From Arabidopsis thaliana (Eukaryota > Streptophyta > Magnoliopsida > Brassicales > Brassicaceae), in assembly GCF_000001735.4 (NCBI RefSeq), contig NC_003070.9, positions 5,332,001-5,396,000 of the forward strand: a DNA stretch of 64,000 bases, written 5' to 3'. The position numbers and the translations under genes are program-made. This document shows positions 12,569 through 25,073 of this stretch, piece by piece (the first letter of the stretch is position 1; each line of letters opens with the position of its first letter). The notes below the pieces were generated by a model that had not been told where the DNA came from, ran no database searches, and was given only the letters and a program-made list of their open reading frames with translations.

Positions 12569-14078
12569 TCATTCTTCTCTGTGATTTCTAATCATTGAAA
12601 GAGCTTTGTTGAAGTGAGTTGCTTTTGTTCGAAGATACTCTTTCCATGTCACCGATTGGTATAGAGGCGATTCAACGGGACTAACCAGCTTCGGTACAGG
12701 TGATATCTTGATATCAGATTGCGGACCCCAAAGGAATGCTACAGATAACCGGGCTCTGGTTTGGTTAACCCGAGCGCGGTGCAACACGCTTTTAAACAAT
12801 CCATTGGATAGGATGTGGAAGAGGTCACCAACGTTAACCACGAGCGAGCCAGGAAACGGTGGCACGGTGACCCAACCAAGATCATCGCGAAATACTTGTA
12901 GACCGGCGGTATTGTTCTGGTACAGAATGGTTAGGAGGGTGGAGTCGGTATGAGCTGCTAGACCCATGGCTCGGTCCGGTTCAGGACAAACCGGGTAGTG
13001 ATTTAGCTGGAGAGCAGCTTGGGCCCAGTTTAAATCTGAACTGAGACTGGCCCATTCAATGTCTTCTTCGCTGACCCCAAGTGAATTTAGTGCTAACCAC
13101 ATCAATTTCGATGCCAACTTTTTCATATGTTCCTCGTACTCTTCAACGATATCGCTGTTAATTAAAAACGAATTGTATTCATCTAATTAGTACAGATGAG
13201 ATTTAGACACAATTTGCATATACATACATTAAATATTTGTACGACCTTTAAATAAAATAGAAAAGCAAGTTGTTGTTTTTTTGTTTTGTTTTCTCCGATA
13301 AGATTAAAAGAATACATATCTTCAAAATCTTTGAGTTGGGTCCACTACTACACTAGATTTCATTATGCACTTAACTCTTAAATCCACTAAACTCCGAGGA
13401 CAAGGCAAATTTCGGTTGCTTCTGTTATCTATGCCCCTTGTTACTACCTATAGGGCGTCCAACGTTTGTGGATGTTCTACCTTAAATGTAAACATTGTGT
13501 CCTTATGTATATGTTTTTTGTTAATGTAGAAAAAGGTCTAATAAACACAAGTACAAGTATATAGGATCGAGTGTATAAAAGATATACCAGTAGTTGAGGT
13601 GATGTTGGGGCCAAAGTTTACGGAAATCGTTGAGAGGCGAGCCAGTGATGGTGAAACCTTCGGACCACATTTGCTTATTGAAGAAAGATGCGATACGAGC
13701 GACGCCGTAGCCGGACACACCTGTCTCCGACCGAGCAGACTTAAGCTTGCGTTGGACAGGTAGCCCGAAGAGACTACCGGTGAGAAACTCAATGTCTTGG
13801 AGAAGTCCCAAAGGCACGCCGTGGTTTGAGATTTGGAAGGCACCCCAAGTTCTACATGCATGACCGATTTGGTTAGTCGCGTCCGGGTGGTCGAGGTCGA
13901 TGAGAGGGATGTTTTCACCGGTGGCCGGAGGAGAAGGAGCAGCGGAGAAGAGGAGATCGTCTTTAGGGGTCCACTTGTAAGAATCCGGGAGCTCCCGGAG
14001 AGATGTGAAGTCAGGTATGTGAGAGTGTGGGAGGTGAATGGGATGGCCTCTAAACACATCTGTTAACATAGCAGGCAT
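12569..14078 (-). CDS. GA3OX1: Gibberellin 3-beta-dioxygenase 1
   Basis: Converts the inactive gibberellins GA9 and GA20 to bioactive GA4 and GA1, the last activating step of GA synthesis (GA4 locus; family knowledge). Two exons, 14078-13588 and 13154-12569, join through TG|C (Cys164) to give 358 residues, the expected length. The N-terminus MPAMLTDVFRGHPIHLPHSH and the segment NYCDIVEEY match my memory of A. thaliana GA3OX1. Iron ligands are His232, Asp234 (AAHTDS) and His289 (VLHRAR). The 2OG pair is Arg299 and Ser301 (RARLSV). An open frame runs through the donor side of the intron, but the GT-AG splice restores the conserved protein. A TATA box lies about 115 bases upstream. The gene is known for feedback repression by GA, but I did not identify that element here. 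Confidence 0.97.
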
Positions 14079-14190
14079 CTTGCTCTTTTTTAATTAGTTT
14101 TAAAACTTTGTAAATTTGATAGATGTTTGTGTTTTTTTTCTTATGAGAAGTGTGGTGTTTGGTGATGGGAGATTGGAAGAGTTAGAGAGT

Positions 14191-14200
14191 TTTATTTATA
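14191..14200 (-). promoter_or_regulatory. Probable TATA box of GA3OX1
   Basis: TATAAATAAA on the coding strand about 115 bases above the start codon, at a suitable distance for a short 5' leader. Confidence 0.6.
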
Positions 14201-17200
14201 GTGGTGGAGTAGAGACCAAGAGGAGGCAAAAGCATATGTTAAAGCACTTGTTTTGGTCCAATATTATTGGTTATTCTACTTGTTTATTGGATTAATACAA
14301 TACGAACAAACCAAACCTCTAGAAAATTATAGAGGTCCCGCCATTTCCTTCTTTTGTAAGAAAATAAATATAATTTCTTATTTGATTATGCAAGATAAGA
14401 TACATACACATGATGGGTTGTCAAACTATGTATAATTCAAATTGAAGTTGAGGTAGTAATATGGTATATTGTGTTCATATGTAGAAGTTAAACCGTATCT
14501 ATCCATTACAATATAATCTATAAATTTAAGAAAGTGATTAATGCGTATATAAAGGGACAATAAGTATTCAAAAGAAAGAAAGAGACAAAAAAAATTGTAG
14601 TCTAATTATTTGTTTTGTTTATGTTGATTTGGTTATTTCCTCAGTCATTGGAATTAAGTATATCCAACATTTTTCTTCAATTATTGTCATACTAAAAAAG
14701 AAGTCTTAAAAGTCTTAATATCTTCAAATCAAATTTTAAGAAAGTTATATACACAACAGTAGATATATATTTTTTCGCCACCACAAATTACTTTTTTGTA
14801 TTTCCAGCGACTGTGGTCAAATTAGTGTTGATTGATTGAAATCATAATTGTGAAAGGGGGAGACATAAAGAGGAGTGTTTTTGTTTGGGACAAAAGAAGG
14901 AACAAAAATAGAAAGGGCCAATGTTGTCTTGTACAAACAATATATAGCTAACTGCAGCAAACAACAAAATAGCTTATCTTCTTTAGATTTTCCACAAAGA
15001 AAAATGAAATGATTTTCGCAAGTAATAATTTGGAGTAAAAAATATATAAAAATAAATAAATATTTATTTGAACATACAAAAATACTTTGGAAGGGAACGA
15101 ATCTAGAAACAACTATGCTGATGACAGAAGAAAATATAATTAAAACATAAGAAGATAGACAATAAGAAGACACACCTATCTTTGAATACCAGTTATTTTT
15201 ACCACGATCGATCGATGACATTGAGTGTGATGAATGTCTGATGTATTGGTTAGACGATTACGGAGTTAAAAGTTTTATCTACCGTACGACCATATCAATA
15301 ACGTTATAGCGTATCAAATAGATACTAGCGCAAGAGGCGTATAGAATAAAGTATTAGCAATGCGTTAAAACTACACTCTTGGGAAGTAATGTGGTCGCTA
15401 GTCTATAAAATTTGTGGGATAAACCTATATTTGCCAAATCTAGAATGGCCACGTCTCATTAAGATATGCAAGCAAGATTCTTACCTAGTTACCTACAATC
15501 TAATATGGTGTTTGGAATCCAATTCGAATGAGATAAACTATATGAATACGTCTTCATGATCCAAATTCATAATGTAATTTTGTCCACTAAAGATTTAATT
15601 AATTCAAGATCCATACATTATACTAGTTTATAACTTAACCATTAGATATATTTTTCGTTTTTTTTACCAATTTACCTAAAATTATTGAAAATTAATGGTA
15701 GTAGTATCTTTGAAATAACATTACACCAACGTTCCCTAAGATTTTCAGTATCTGGATTATTTCTAAATCTATGAGAAAAAAGCATTCAAACATTTATGTA
15801 TATATAACACACGTGCATTTGTTTTGTATACACTACCTACAAATTAACAAAAAAGGTATTTGCAAATTAATATTTTGTGATTTTTGTTAGTAGTAATGTA
15901 TATATGCTGCAAAGTAGACGATTGATCGTTTGGTATAAAATCGAAAACTATTTATTAAGACGCAAAATAGACAATAAAATTAGCAGATAAGTTCAAATGG
16001 ACATATAAAGTGATTTTAGTTTTTAGATGAATAAAATGGTAATGACCGTGATATGTTAAAATATTCCAGTTTTGTTTAGTGGAAGAAAACGTTATCGTCT
16101 TTCTTTTTGCATTGAATAATGTCCTTTTCCGGAACAGTAATACAATTTACAAGTGTAATGACCAAATTTCCACAACATGACTTGCCTTTTCGCGACCTAT
16201 TTAAGCCCCTCTACTGTTTTTGGCTTCTAACTAAATTACAACAAACTCATTTCTATCCCTGATCAAATTAAAGACAAATTTGACATTCAATCCTATGTAT
16301 ATAAAGAAGATTCACGAAACAAATATATAACAAAATGTTTAATAGTGTGATGATAATCACTCCCGAATCTAATTTTATTGTTTTCTTTTGGACAAAATTG
16401 CACGTACGTCACGAATCAAGGACCCCATTCATAAAAAGTTTCGACGGACCAGTTGATTATGTGTACGAATTTTTCTAAAGGAAATAGTTACAGTTTTTGT
16501 TACTTTATAGAAGAAAAAAGTAATAATTATATTACTTGAAACGGATCAAACGTTGAATCAATATTGGGAACCAATAAAAAGTGTTGAGAGACTGGATGAA
16601 TCTCTTTTTCCTCTGGCATCTTAACAAAGGGTAAGACTACCCCATTCATTTTCTTTTTAATTTATTTAAATTTGGTCATTTCAGTCTTATTTTCTTTTGT
16701 TTTTTTCCTACTCTTTTAATTTATTTTTCTACTCTTTTTTTTTTTTGTCTTCTTCTATCCGACTTGGCTCTCACTATGCTATATTCCAAAAATAAAAAAA
16801 TATCTACAAAACGACAAAAAATTAACATCTCGTGGGTCCTTTATTTTATCTCAAAACACTAGTCCTTAAGATTAACGCATTGTATGTTTTAAAAAGGAAG
16901 AACATATCTATAAAGTTATAAACGCATTAATATACCCACTATTTTTCACGACAATCTTAGCTAATTAGTTAGCAATGAATAATCAGAAGAGTCATATAGC
17001 ATGTAGCACACACTCTGGTGATAAAAAATTATGTGTGTGCATGTTGTCAGTGTGTGTGAGTGTGACTGTGTGTCATTATATCAATAACAAAGGAGAAAAT
17101 TTAATTAATAATAATTGTCTGTTCGATCGATTTAAGTGAACAAAATGGTATCGTTTGGTATTAATCTTGTATTTTGATGAATGGTGATGATGAATCATAA

Positions 17201-19824
17201 CCAAAATTTTGTGGTTATAAGGTAGTGGTAAATGATCTCACACGACAATGTCCAACAAGCCTGAATGATCTCATGACTCGGGTTTGTTGGTGTTTCAATT
17301 TGTTTACGGTGAAGCTTGATATTTTATTTTAGTTTATTTTTACTTTTAGGTGTTGTTTTTAAATTATGTTAATTTTTTTGTGTGCTAAGAATGTATATAT
17401 CTTAGAAATAATAAAAAGAGTTAGGATCGAATTACAATGAAGTAAAAACCTATATATATTGGTTCCATAGCAAAAACAAATGATAAAAAAAACATGAAAA
17501 AAACAAAAAAGAAATCAGTTTTTTAACAGTTACGTACATACATTATTAAAATAACAAAAAATAATAATTAAAAGAACATAGCCAAACTAATATATGGAAA
17601 ACAACCAAACAAGGAATATATGTAAATAATACACATAACACATGGACATGTACACAGCACATGCATCATCATCCATGCACGTGCTCCTCACATAATGATC
17701 TCTACATCGCTTTCCAAAATGTCACAAAACAGAATAATTATGATTTTCATCATAGAGCATCTCCTCTATACCTTGTCTTCTAACCCCACACCCATAACAC
17801 ATCACATACAACTACGTACATTATTTCTATTTATTGAGTGTAATGTAGGAGCATATGTGTAGGTATGTATGAAAATACTATATGGTTGCATGAAAGAGCA
17901 TTAATATTTATTTCATGGATGGTTATCTAAATTTCCTATCATAATTTGTTTTTATAAAATAGAAACTTCAATAAAATGGTGATATAGTGATCTGAATTTG
18001 TATTGCTTTAAGATATACAAGATATCGATTTTTCTTAGAAGAAATAATTTGTTCATAATTTAGCGAAATCAATATCTGAATATCGTCTTAAAAAAACAAC
18101 GTCATCAAAAATGTTGTACGACTAAATTATATTGAGTAGTACTTTACATGTCAACATAACTGTAGAACGGTAGAAGCATTGTACTCTAGATTTCGTTTTG
18201 GGAGTCTTCGATTCGCAGTTCTTAATTCAAGAAACCAAAATCATGAGTTTTCGTAGATATGTTTTGAGTGAAAGTGATTTTCTTGTACGTTTCATATTTA
18301 TGAAAGGAATGTAGATAAAGGACTTTCATATAATAATTTGTATTTATACGAAAGTGTAACGTATAGGTTAATTACAATGTTTTTTTCATATATAATTACA
18401 ATATGAATTTGGAGATATTACAAGGGGAAAATAATATATATATATATATATTCGTGACAGCCAGAATGGGATACTTATCTCTTGGGTTTAAGGGATGTAT
18501 ACGTCTTTGACATGGTTGATAATCATCCACGTGTAATTAAATAAACCCTATCTGGACTTATTAGGGTTTTTTGTTTCTTATAACTAAATGTACAAACGCC
18601 ACCTAGAGTTTTGGAATTATATGTCGGACCTAATTTTAACAGTGGCATGTCTCTTACTTTAATTTTAAGAACAAGATTTATAATCATCTTTAATTAAAAT
18701 CTAATAAAAAAGCAAAGAAAAGTTAAGATGCGTTTGCTTCCAACGTCATTGGATACCATCGTTTTCTTTGCCATAAGCCTGCCCCATATCTTTATCCTTA
18801 ACCTTACATGGATCCCGACATTAATTAACACCACACAGACATTTAATCAAATCTGTTTTCGTTTTCTATCTATAAATTACTTGCAAGTGTTTTATATTCA
18901 AACGAGTATGTACTGTATGTTGAAAGAAAATTACAAAAAAAGTTTCAAACGAGTATAGACAAAACCAAGAAAACGACAATATTGAAATATACTCCGATAT
19001 GCTACCAAGAAAAAGTTTCAAACGAGTTAGCTTTTTTTACCCAACATGCTACGATATCACTACAAAAAAAGATCATTTTAAATCACGTCAAACCAAACGA
19101 CTCTACAATAATATATCAGCGAGTTACTTTATATATGCAGTTAACTTTTACTGATGACTCCCAAGTATAATTATCACCGCACATACTTTTTTTCTTTCCT
19201 TTTCACTACCCTTTTCTTCTCTTTCTTTTTCGTTTGAATTTCGAGTAACTTGTATATGTTAAGCTATAATGTAAACTATATCTATATTTACATCACAATT
19301 AAATCGGTATATACATATATACCCTTTTAGTAAAAAAAGAAATATATATATATCATTTTAGTATATCTATTTTACTAAAGTTAAACCACTAAATCAATAC
19401 CAGTTCACGTACTTTAATTTGTTACTCTTGAAATCGAATGTGATCTCATATATGTTTGTTGTCGAAATGACAAGCATATTCTCTCAAATTTTTGAACCAA
19501 AAAAAATAGTGGTTAAGGATTTGACAACACATTTTATTTTCTTGCAAATGTAAGACGAAAAGAGACACTTCTAAAAATCCAAGTACTTTTGAAATTGGTA
19601 GTAAATTTTATTTCCCATTTTGGTTTGATTGAATTTTTTTTTATAATGACAAAGAGCATATTACTTTATAAAGCTTCTCTTCATAACACCTTAAATATTT
19701 TCAGAGAAACTAAGAAGAATGACCATATAAACAAGTAATAATCAAACCAATGACTTTGTTATATGGTTAGGGTCCGATATATATATGTGATGACGAAAAT
19801 GCATTTGATGACACATTGTTGAAC
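14201..19824. other. Long AT-rich intergenic region upstream of GA3OX1
   Basis: About 5.6 kb without a convincing gene on either strand. It holds the GA3OX1 promoter and many poly-A, poly-T and TATA microsatellite stretches (for example 18433-18451), and a GTGTGT-rich tract near 17030-17075. The few open frames are hydrophobic AT-rich artefacts. No tRNA, CRISPR-like array or complete transposon was seen. Confidence 0.6.
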
Positions 19825-20640
19825 CACTACAAGAATATACTTTTATTGATACGAAACATTTCGTCCCAATAATTTAAAAATCGTCACAATATAAATACTG
19901 AGACGATTTTGTGACAATTTCTATCAGTTACAATATACTCGTCACAAAAATAATTTCGTATCAAAATCGTCACAATCTTGTGACAAATATATGTAGTATC
20001 TATTTTGTCACACTTCGTAACGGACCATACGAGTGACAAAACAGTTAATATTACTAACAAAACATCTAGTCTCAAAACCGTGACATTTGGATACTATAGT
20101 AACGTGACATTTCCGACTCTATTTACAACTCAAAAATAGTCACCGAACGTTATAAAAGGTGACTAACAAATGGTAACTTATACGTTACAATTACTAACTA
20201 AAATTATCGTCGCCAAAACGTATTAATTTCTTACTATTATAATGTTACAATATTGTCGCAAATTATGACGGAACTATAGTAACAAAATCATCATAAGTAT
20301 TGACTACAAAAGACGTCATCAATCAGTTCTGTTTTTTGCCACTATTTCAGTGTCTCAACTTCGTTATGATTTATTACTAAGAATCGGTCACAATGCTTAC
20401 AATTTAGCTACTGATTTCATTGTACAAAACTAGTCACTCTTTAGTTAATGGTTTTATACGCTCTAATGTATGTGGTCAAAATCCTCGATTGAAAATTAAA
20501 ATACCAGACAAATTTAAAAAAACTGCAAATGAATTACCAAACGCCAAAGAAACAATTTGTTTTTAAAAAAAACATACGTAGATCGTCTTAGATTAAAAGA
20601 AAAACAGAAGCAAACAAACTTAAATTTTGACTAAGCAAAC
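19825..20640. mobile_element. CACTA (En/Spm) terminus with subterminal repeats
   Basis: Begins with CACTACAAGAATATA, which matches the CACTACAAGAA-type terminal inverted repeat of Arabidopsis CACTA elements. The following 600 bases carry many short direct and inverted copies of TCGTCACAA and TTGTGACAA, the kind of subterminal repeats bound by TnpA-like proteins. The 3' end of the transposase-associated gene lies immediately inside (20655). No matching TTCTTGTAGTG terminus was found beyond the gene's 5' side up to about 23 kb, so the other end seems lost. Confidence 0.75.
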
Positions 20641-20654
20641 AAACCAAAGTAAAC

Positions 20655-22314
20655 TTATGTGGTACGAGCAAAGGAACGAAAACCCATGAAAGCTTGTGGA
20701 GAAGCCGATGTTCCTATAGGAGGAATGGAAGCGAAAGTAGCTGCTGAATTGATCCCATTCTGGCCTACGAGAGATTGCAGTGAAGCCGAAGTTCCTACAG
20801 GTAGAGAAGAAGCATGTGTAGCTGCTGAATTGTCCTCATTCCTACCTAAAAAGGATTGAAACATTTGCTCCATAGTGTCAAGTCGTTTATGAACAAGCAC
20901 ATTTTCATTACGACTCTTTTGCAATTCAGTTTCCAGCTCTTTCACTCGGACAGTTAACGTTTCCACTTCTCCAGTACTTTGAAGAGGAATAGGCGCACCA
21001 TCTAAAGACAAAGAAGTCCCATTTTGAAGTGAGCCAAGTCCAAATACACGACCATGTTTTGATATTCCAGCAACCTACAAGAAATATAAGTGCATGAACA
21101 ATGACATTTTAAAAATTAAAATGTTTAGTAAGAATCAGTTTGTACTCCAAAACTCCATCAAGTCTCTAAACCTATAGAGGATTAAAGTATGATCTTTACA
21201 AAGAAAACAAATGTAAGATAAGAAAAATTACCTGAACATAGATTTTATTTTTCTCCTCTATGGTAAGGGGATTCATTGTTGAATTCTCTCCATCAAAAAG
21301 CTGCATTTGTGCCATGCGTTCTTGTAAAAGTTCATCATACTTTTCAGCAATTACTCTTGCTTTTTCATCAACATATGTTCCATCAGCTTTTTGATGAGTT
21401 TTTTTCATCACCGCAATGAAAGAAGAATCTTCATTGTTTGCTTCCTACACATAAAACATTAACCAAAAGTAAACATACCTTTCAAAATTATAAAAACAAA
21501 TCACAACAACTATAAAAAGTAAATAAATATGAGCATTACCAAAGTATCTTGAACCTTGGCATAAGAACGTGATCCTGATCTGTGACAGTGTGGACCCAAA
21601 CCATCACGATTAAACAGCCGAGAAGAACGCGCTTTCTCGCTTCTTTCTTTAGCTATTGGAGTCCTCCAATAAGCTACCATAACTCTCCAATGTGCAGCCA
21701 GAATCCAGTCAGGTTGTTTACCTCTTGACTTTGCAAGGCTAACCATTCCTTTGAGCCGAGCAGCAGCAAGTGTTTCAAAGTTTGTTTTCACCAGATGCTC
21801 AATTGAAGCATCCCACTCAAACCATGTCTAAAATAAAAATTATGAAAATTGTATTAATATAACAATCGTTTCTGAAAATATTATAGAGAAATGCAATTAA
21901 ACCGAACCTTAAATGTTGAAAACCAAGCTTCTTTGTAAAAAATTGGCACTTTTTTCCAGCTATACCATGGTCCTTTAAAACACCCTTCAATGATCTTTCG
22001 AACACGTGTTGATACTTCGGTGTTGTTTTTGAACCTGTTACATGTGTATTTTCATTATTTACAATTCTATTTCATGAAATGAAGTAGTTTACCAAAAAGG
22101 AATATCATTACCATTTAGCTCCATTCCTTCGAGATGGGTGGAGAACTCGAACATTAAGTTGTACAGGTGCAATTTCTTCCATCTGGTCATTTGGTTCATC
22201 GTTTGGTTCTTGAGGATTTCCAAGATCAGGAGAAGGAGGTCTTTCAAAAACAGGAGGCAGAGAATTTGGTACCCTCCCATACGAACGTCCGCCTATCACG
22301 AGTGGTGGACGCAT
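20655..22314 (-). CDS. CACTA transposon protein, plant Ptta/En/Spm transposase (Transposase_24-like)
   Basis: Five coding exons on the minus strand: 22314-22112, 22034-21908, 21827-21540, 21444-21232 and 21074-20655. All are bounded by GT-AG and join in frame to 416 residues without a stop. The start ATG sits exactly at a 3' splice site (ttgccag|ATG), so an upstream non-coding exon is expected. The middle holds the features of the plant TnpA/Ptta family: a Trp-rich segment (GPWYSWKKVPIFYKEAW), a basic SLAKSRGKQPDW, and GSRSYAKVQDTL followed by a charged acidic stretch. The C-terminus has a heptad-like coiled coil (GEVETLTVRVKELETELQ) and a duplicated Ser/Ala-rich tail (SAATHASSLPVGTSAS / SAATFASIPPIGTSAS). 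The catalytic TnpD-type transposase of autonomous CACTA elements was not seen, so this copy is probably not self-mobile. Confidence 0.8.
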
Positions 22315-23285
22315 CTGGCAAAACAAAAGAAATTTTAAAATAATATGAATCACAATATTCATGGTTGATGCTATATGTTCTCAGCTTATTGAGATAAAAT
22401 TATGGTACTAATTTTTTGACGCATACAAAATCAAACTAATAATCTAACTAATTGTGTATCCCATTGTGTATCTCAAATTCTCTGTTTTCAGATTACGTTG
22501 CTTCTGGGTAATAAAAATGCAGTTTGTGTAACAAAAAAAAAAAATCTAACTAATTATATTTTTTTTAACACGCCACGAAGTTTTATCTCAATAATAGTTA
22601 CAAACTTTTTTGCTTTCAATAGTCTGTACATGAAGAAGAAATCAAACAGTTTCCAGCAAAATCAAAACTCAAAAGATTAATAATAGAATTCAAACCTTGA
22701 AATCAGTTGATGTGGAAGTGACAAAGGAGAAAAACTATAAATTCAGAATCTGGAAAAAAGAAACCGGTGGGAGAGCAGAGCTTTGCTTAAGAGAGTCTTG
22801 GAGTAAAACGTAAGAGGAAGAGGAGCTTTGTGACTCATTTAATATATTAAAAAATATTCTAGGGTATTGGTAACGTTTCATTAATATTATTTAGTCACAA
22901 CCAAAAATTTCAATAGTTTTTACTGGGTATTACACCGCCTAAGTGTTTTTAGTTTCCCACTCCTAAAACTAGTTCCTATAATCGTGGCTTGGAATCATAT
23001 TCTCACGTCGCCGTATCTCACGTCGCAAAGACGTTTTGCATATTTCTTCTCTTCGTGTGATATTTTTAGATAACTTAAATTAAAAGCTAGAATTTTAGAT
23101 AAATCTAAAAATATTTTTAATATATTTCAATTCAACAATAATTAAAAAGGTTTGGTCAATATATATTTAGTCCAGGATATTAGCTTTTTCATCGTTAGTT
23201 TGTTAACTTTTCATGATCTATATATATATATTCATTATCTTGCTACATTTCAATTATTTCATACATCAAAAATCAGGAAAAAAAA
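22315..23285. other. 5' flank of the CACTA gene and unassigned AT-rich sequence
   Basis: Contains the presumed leader exon of the CACTA gene (about 22680-22820, on the minus strand) and the promoter of the small protein at 23286, with a TATA run at 23220-23230. A CACTA right terminus was looked for and not found. Confidence 0.4.
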
Positions 23286-23582
23286 ATGCAACAAGAAAGC
23301 AAATCACAAGATGATCAACCCATTAGCAAGACAAATCCTCACAAATTTGATCTAAACAAACCCTATTATGGCGAAGAAGTGGTTCCTCTTAACGAAGTAT
23401 TGGAACAAAAAGATATTAGAGCAGAAAATTTCCGATCTATCGAGAAGACAATCTCTACTCGTAATTTTGATCTGAACCATCAGTATTTCGAAGAAGGAGA
23501 TTCTCAAATCAACAAAAGATGGAATGAAATTAAACTGGAAATGCTGAGGCTTTTGCTGCCTCCTCGAAATTTGAAGGATTGA
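23286..23582 (+). CDS. Small 98-aa protein with duplicated FDLN motif
   Basis: Not a family I recognise. Single-exon frame starting AAAAAAATG, with a TATA run about 60 bases upstream and a stop at 23580-23582. The striking feature is an internal repeat. Residues 20-31 (KFDLNKPYYGEE) and 60-70 (NFDLNHQYFEE) share the pattern FDLN-x-x-Y-[YF]-x-E. The first copy contains DLNKP, close to the DLNxxP form of the EAR repression motif that recruits TOPLESS co-repressors. The C-terminus is Leu-rich and basic (EMLRLLLPPRNLK). There is no signal peptide or membrane span. It is either a lineage-specific small nuclear protein or a fragment; the preserved repeat argues against a chance frame. Confidence that it is expressed is modest. 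Confidence 0.45.
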   Translation: MQQESKSQDDQPISKTNPHKFDLNKPYYGEEVVPLNEVLEQKDIRAENFRSIEKTISTRNFDLNHQYFEEGDSQINKRWNEIKLEMLRLLLPPRNLKD

Positions 23583-23604
23583 TTTGGCTATGACTTAAGA
23601 GAAA

Positions 23605-23651
23605 ATAATTATCTTATACTCTATTTATTAAGATAATTATCTTATACTCTA
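23605..23651. repeat. Tandem 19-bp direct repeat
   Basis: Two identical copies of ATAATTATCTTATACTCTA at 23605-23623 and 23633-23651 (28-base period), just after the small protein's stop codon. They look like a recent tandem duplication. Confidence 0.85.
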
Positions 23652-24166
23652 CGTAGCTTCAATGTCAAAATTGATTATTGAATTGTTATTTGTTAAAATA
23701 TATGATTGGATTTGTTTTCAAGATTTGTTTTGATTATTGCTTTGTTAATTAAAAAACGTGTGATGATATGGAATTATGATTTTGACACAAGCTGGTAATC
23801 AAACACATGCTCTGTTACATAATTATAAAAAGAAGAAAGAGACAAACATTCTTCTTTTACACACCACCGTCTTCTTCTTCTTCCCAACGGAGAGTACCAG
23901 TTGTTCGCCGACGACACTAGCTTCTTTTTCTTACTCACTAGGAATTGTAGAATGATTAACTAAAAATAAAAGCCTTATTGAATGATATCTATATAAAAAT
24001 TAAAGAAGTCCACCTACGTAGGACTCTGATTTTACGTAATCATTACGTAATCACTGATGTTTCTTTTTAAAATGACATTAAATTCATGAACTCATTATGT
24101 TCTGTGATTAAATTCAAAGGTAATCAGAAGGTATGGGAAATTGTTAATCCAAAATGAGATTTATAC

Positions 24167-24400
24167 CTGAGCATTCTGACCAATTCCTGACATAGGAAAC
24201 TGCATTTTCCAAAAAAGAAAAAAAGATTTTCAACCAGAGAATATACGAATCAGATGAAGTTTTTTTTATTCTGATATGTTACCAAAACTACGCATCAGAG
24301 GAAGTCAATGTTGTAACTGTGAATCAATCAGTTCAATGAAAATAAGTCCACAGATTCAGATATGTACCTGGCTATTTTGACCAACTCGCAATGATGGATA
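24167..24400 (-). pseudogene. Pair of 33-nt exon-like relics of an unidentified gene
   Basis: On the minus strand two related 33-base segments, 24400-24368 (reads YPSLRVGQNSQ) and 24199-24167 (reads FPMSGIGQNAQ), are each preceded by GCAG and followed by GTA at exactly matching positions. The shared GQNxQ ending and equal length suggest duplicated small exons of a decayed gene. No longer reading frame connects them, and I do not recognise the parent. Confidence 0.35.
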
Positions 24401-24609
24401 CTGCATTTTAGAAAGGAAAATAGGCATTCACGTTAGAGATTTGTTATCTGTATTTCAAAATGCTGGCAAAACCATGGCTACTTAAGTCGTATCCCACCAC
24501 ATATGGATCACGTTAGACTTCGCCATATTCTCGCTCAATTTGGAGAACTCGGAAGGATTATAAACAGAGAATGTGATTTTTAATGGCTGCCAAAATATAG
24601 AGGGTAAAA

Positions 24610-24663
24610 TATCTTCATGAAGAGGGTAAACAGATAGTTAACTATCTTCATGAAGAGGGTAAA
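24610..24663. repeat. Tandem 21-bp direct repeat
   Basis: Identical 21-base copies at 24610-24630 and 24643-24663, beginning TATCTTCATGAAGAGGG, with a 33-base period. Confidence 0.85.
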
Positions 24664-24806
24664 ATAAAAAAGAAATCTGAGAAGGTGCAGTACAATTCTT
24701 TTAGTGTAATTAAAGAAAAGGAGATGTTGAAGAACGTTTTTATTTGATTTTTCCTTAAAACAAAATAAATGTTGAAGAAGGTGTAAAGTTTTTCTAGTCT
24801 TTCAGA

Positions 24807-25073
24807 CCATTTCCAATTGTTGCTTCTATTTTTTCATCTAAATATAGAGAAAAAATTAGGGATCTCTATTTTCACTCTAATAGTTTTTCAAAAATAAAAA
24901 TCTCTACTTGTTAGAAGAAAAAAATAGAGGAAACAATAAAAATCTCTACTTTTTCCTCTATATATAGAAAAAAGTAGAGATCTTTATTTTACAGATAAAA
25001 ATAGAGATGAGTTGGAGTGAAATAACGTCAAAAATAAAATATAAAAACAAAAATAGAGATGAGTTGGAGATGC
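24807..25073. mobile_element. Degenerate MITE-like inverted-repeat element
   Basis: The left end (CATTTCCAATTGTTGCTTCTA) resembles the reverse complement of the right end (CATCTCCAACTCATCTCTA), and both are followed by T-rich sequence. The interior repeats 'AATCTCTACTTTT' and its complement, forming a strong hairpin at about 24940-24983. There is no coding capacity. This style resembles small non-autonomous DNA transposons common in Arabidopsis; the family is not assigned. Confidence 0.45.

Noticed and set aside
13538-14059. 173-residue minus-strand frame overlapping GA3OX1 exon 1
   Set aside because: Same strand, different frame, Ser/Leu-rich artefact of GA3OX1; the conserved protein is in the other frame.
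14817-15221. 134-residue minus-strand open frame
   Set aside because: Hydrophobic, AT-driven composition, no recognisable motif, and no TATA or Kozak context; typical of AT-rich intergenic sequence.
17030-17075. GTGTGT-rich tract as a possible telomere-like or regulatory repeat
   Set aside because: Simple-sequence variation without a defined unit; no telomeric CCCTAAA runs were seen.
24600-24670. Regular spacing of repeats considered as a CRISPR-like array
   Set aside because: Only two copies, in a plant nuclear context; a simple tandem duplication explains it.
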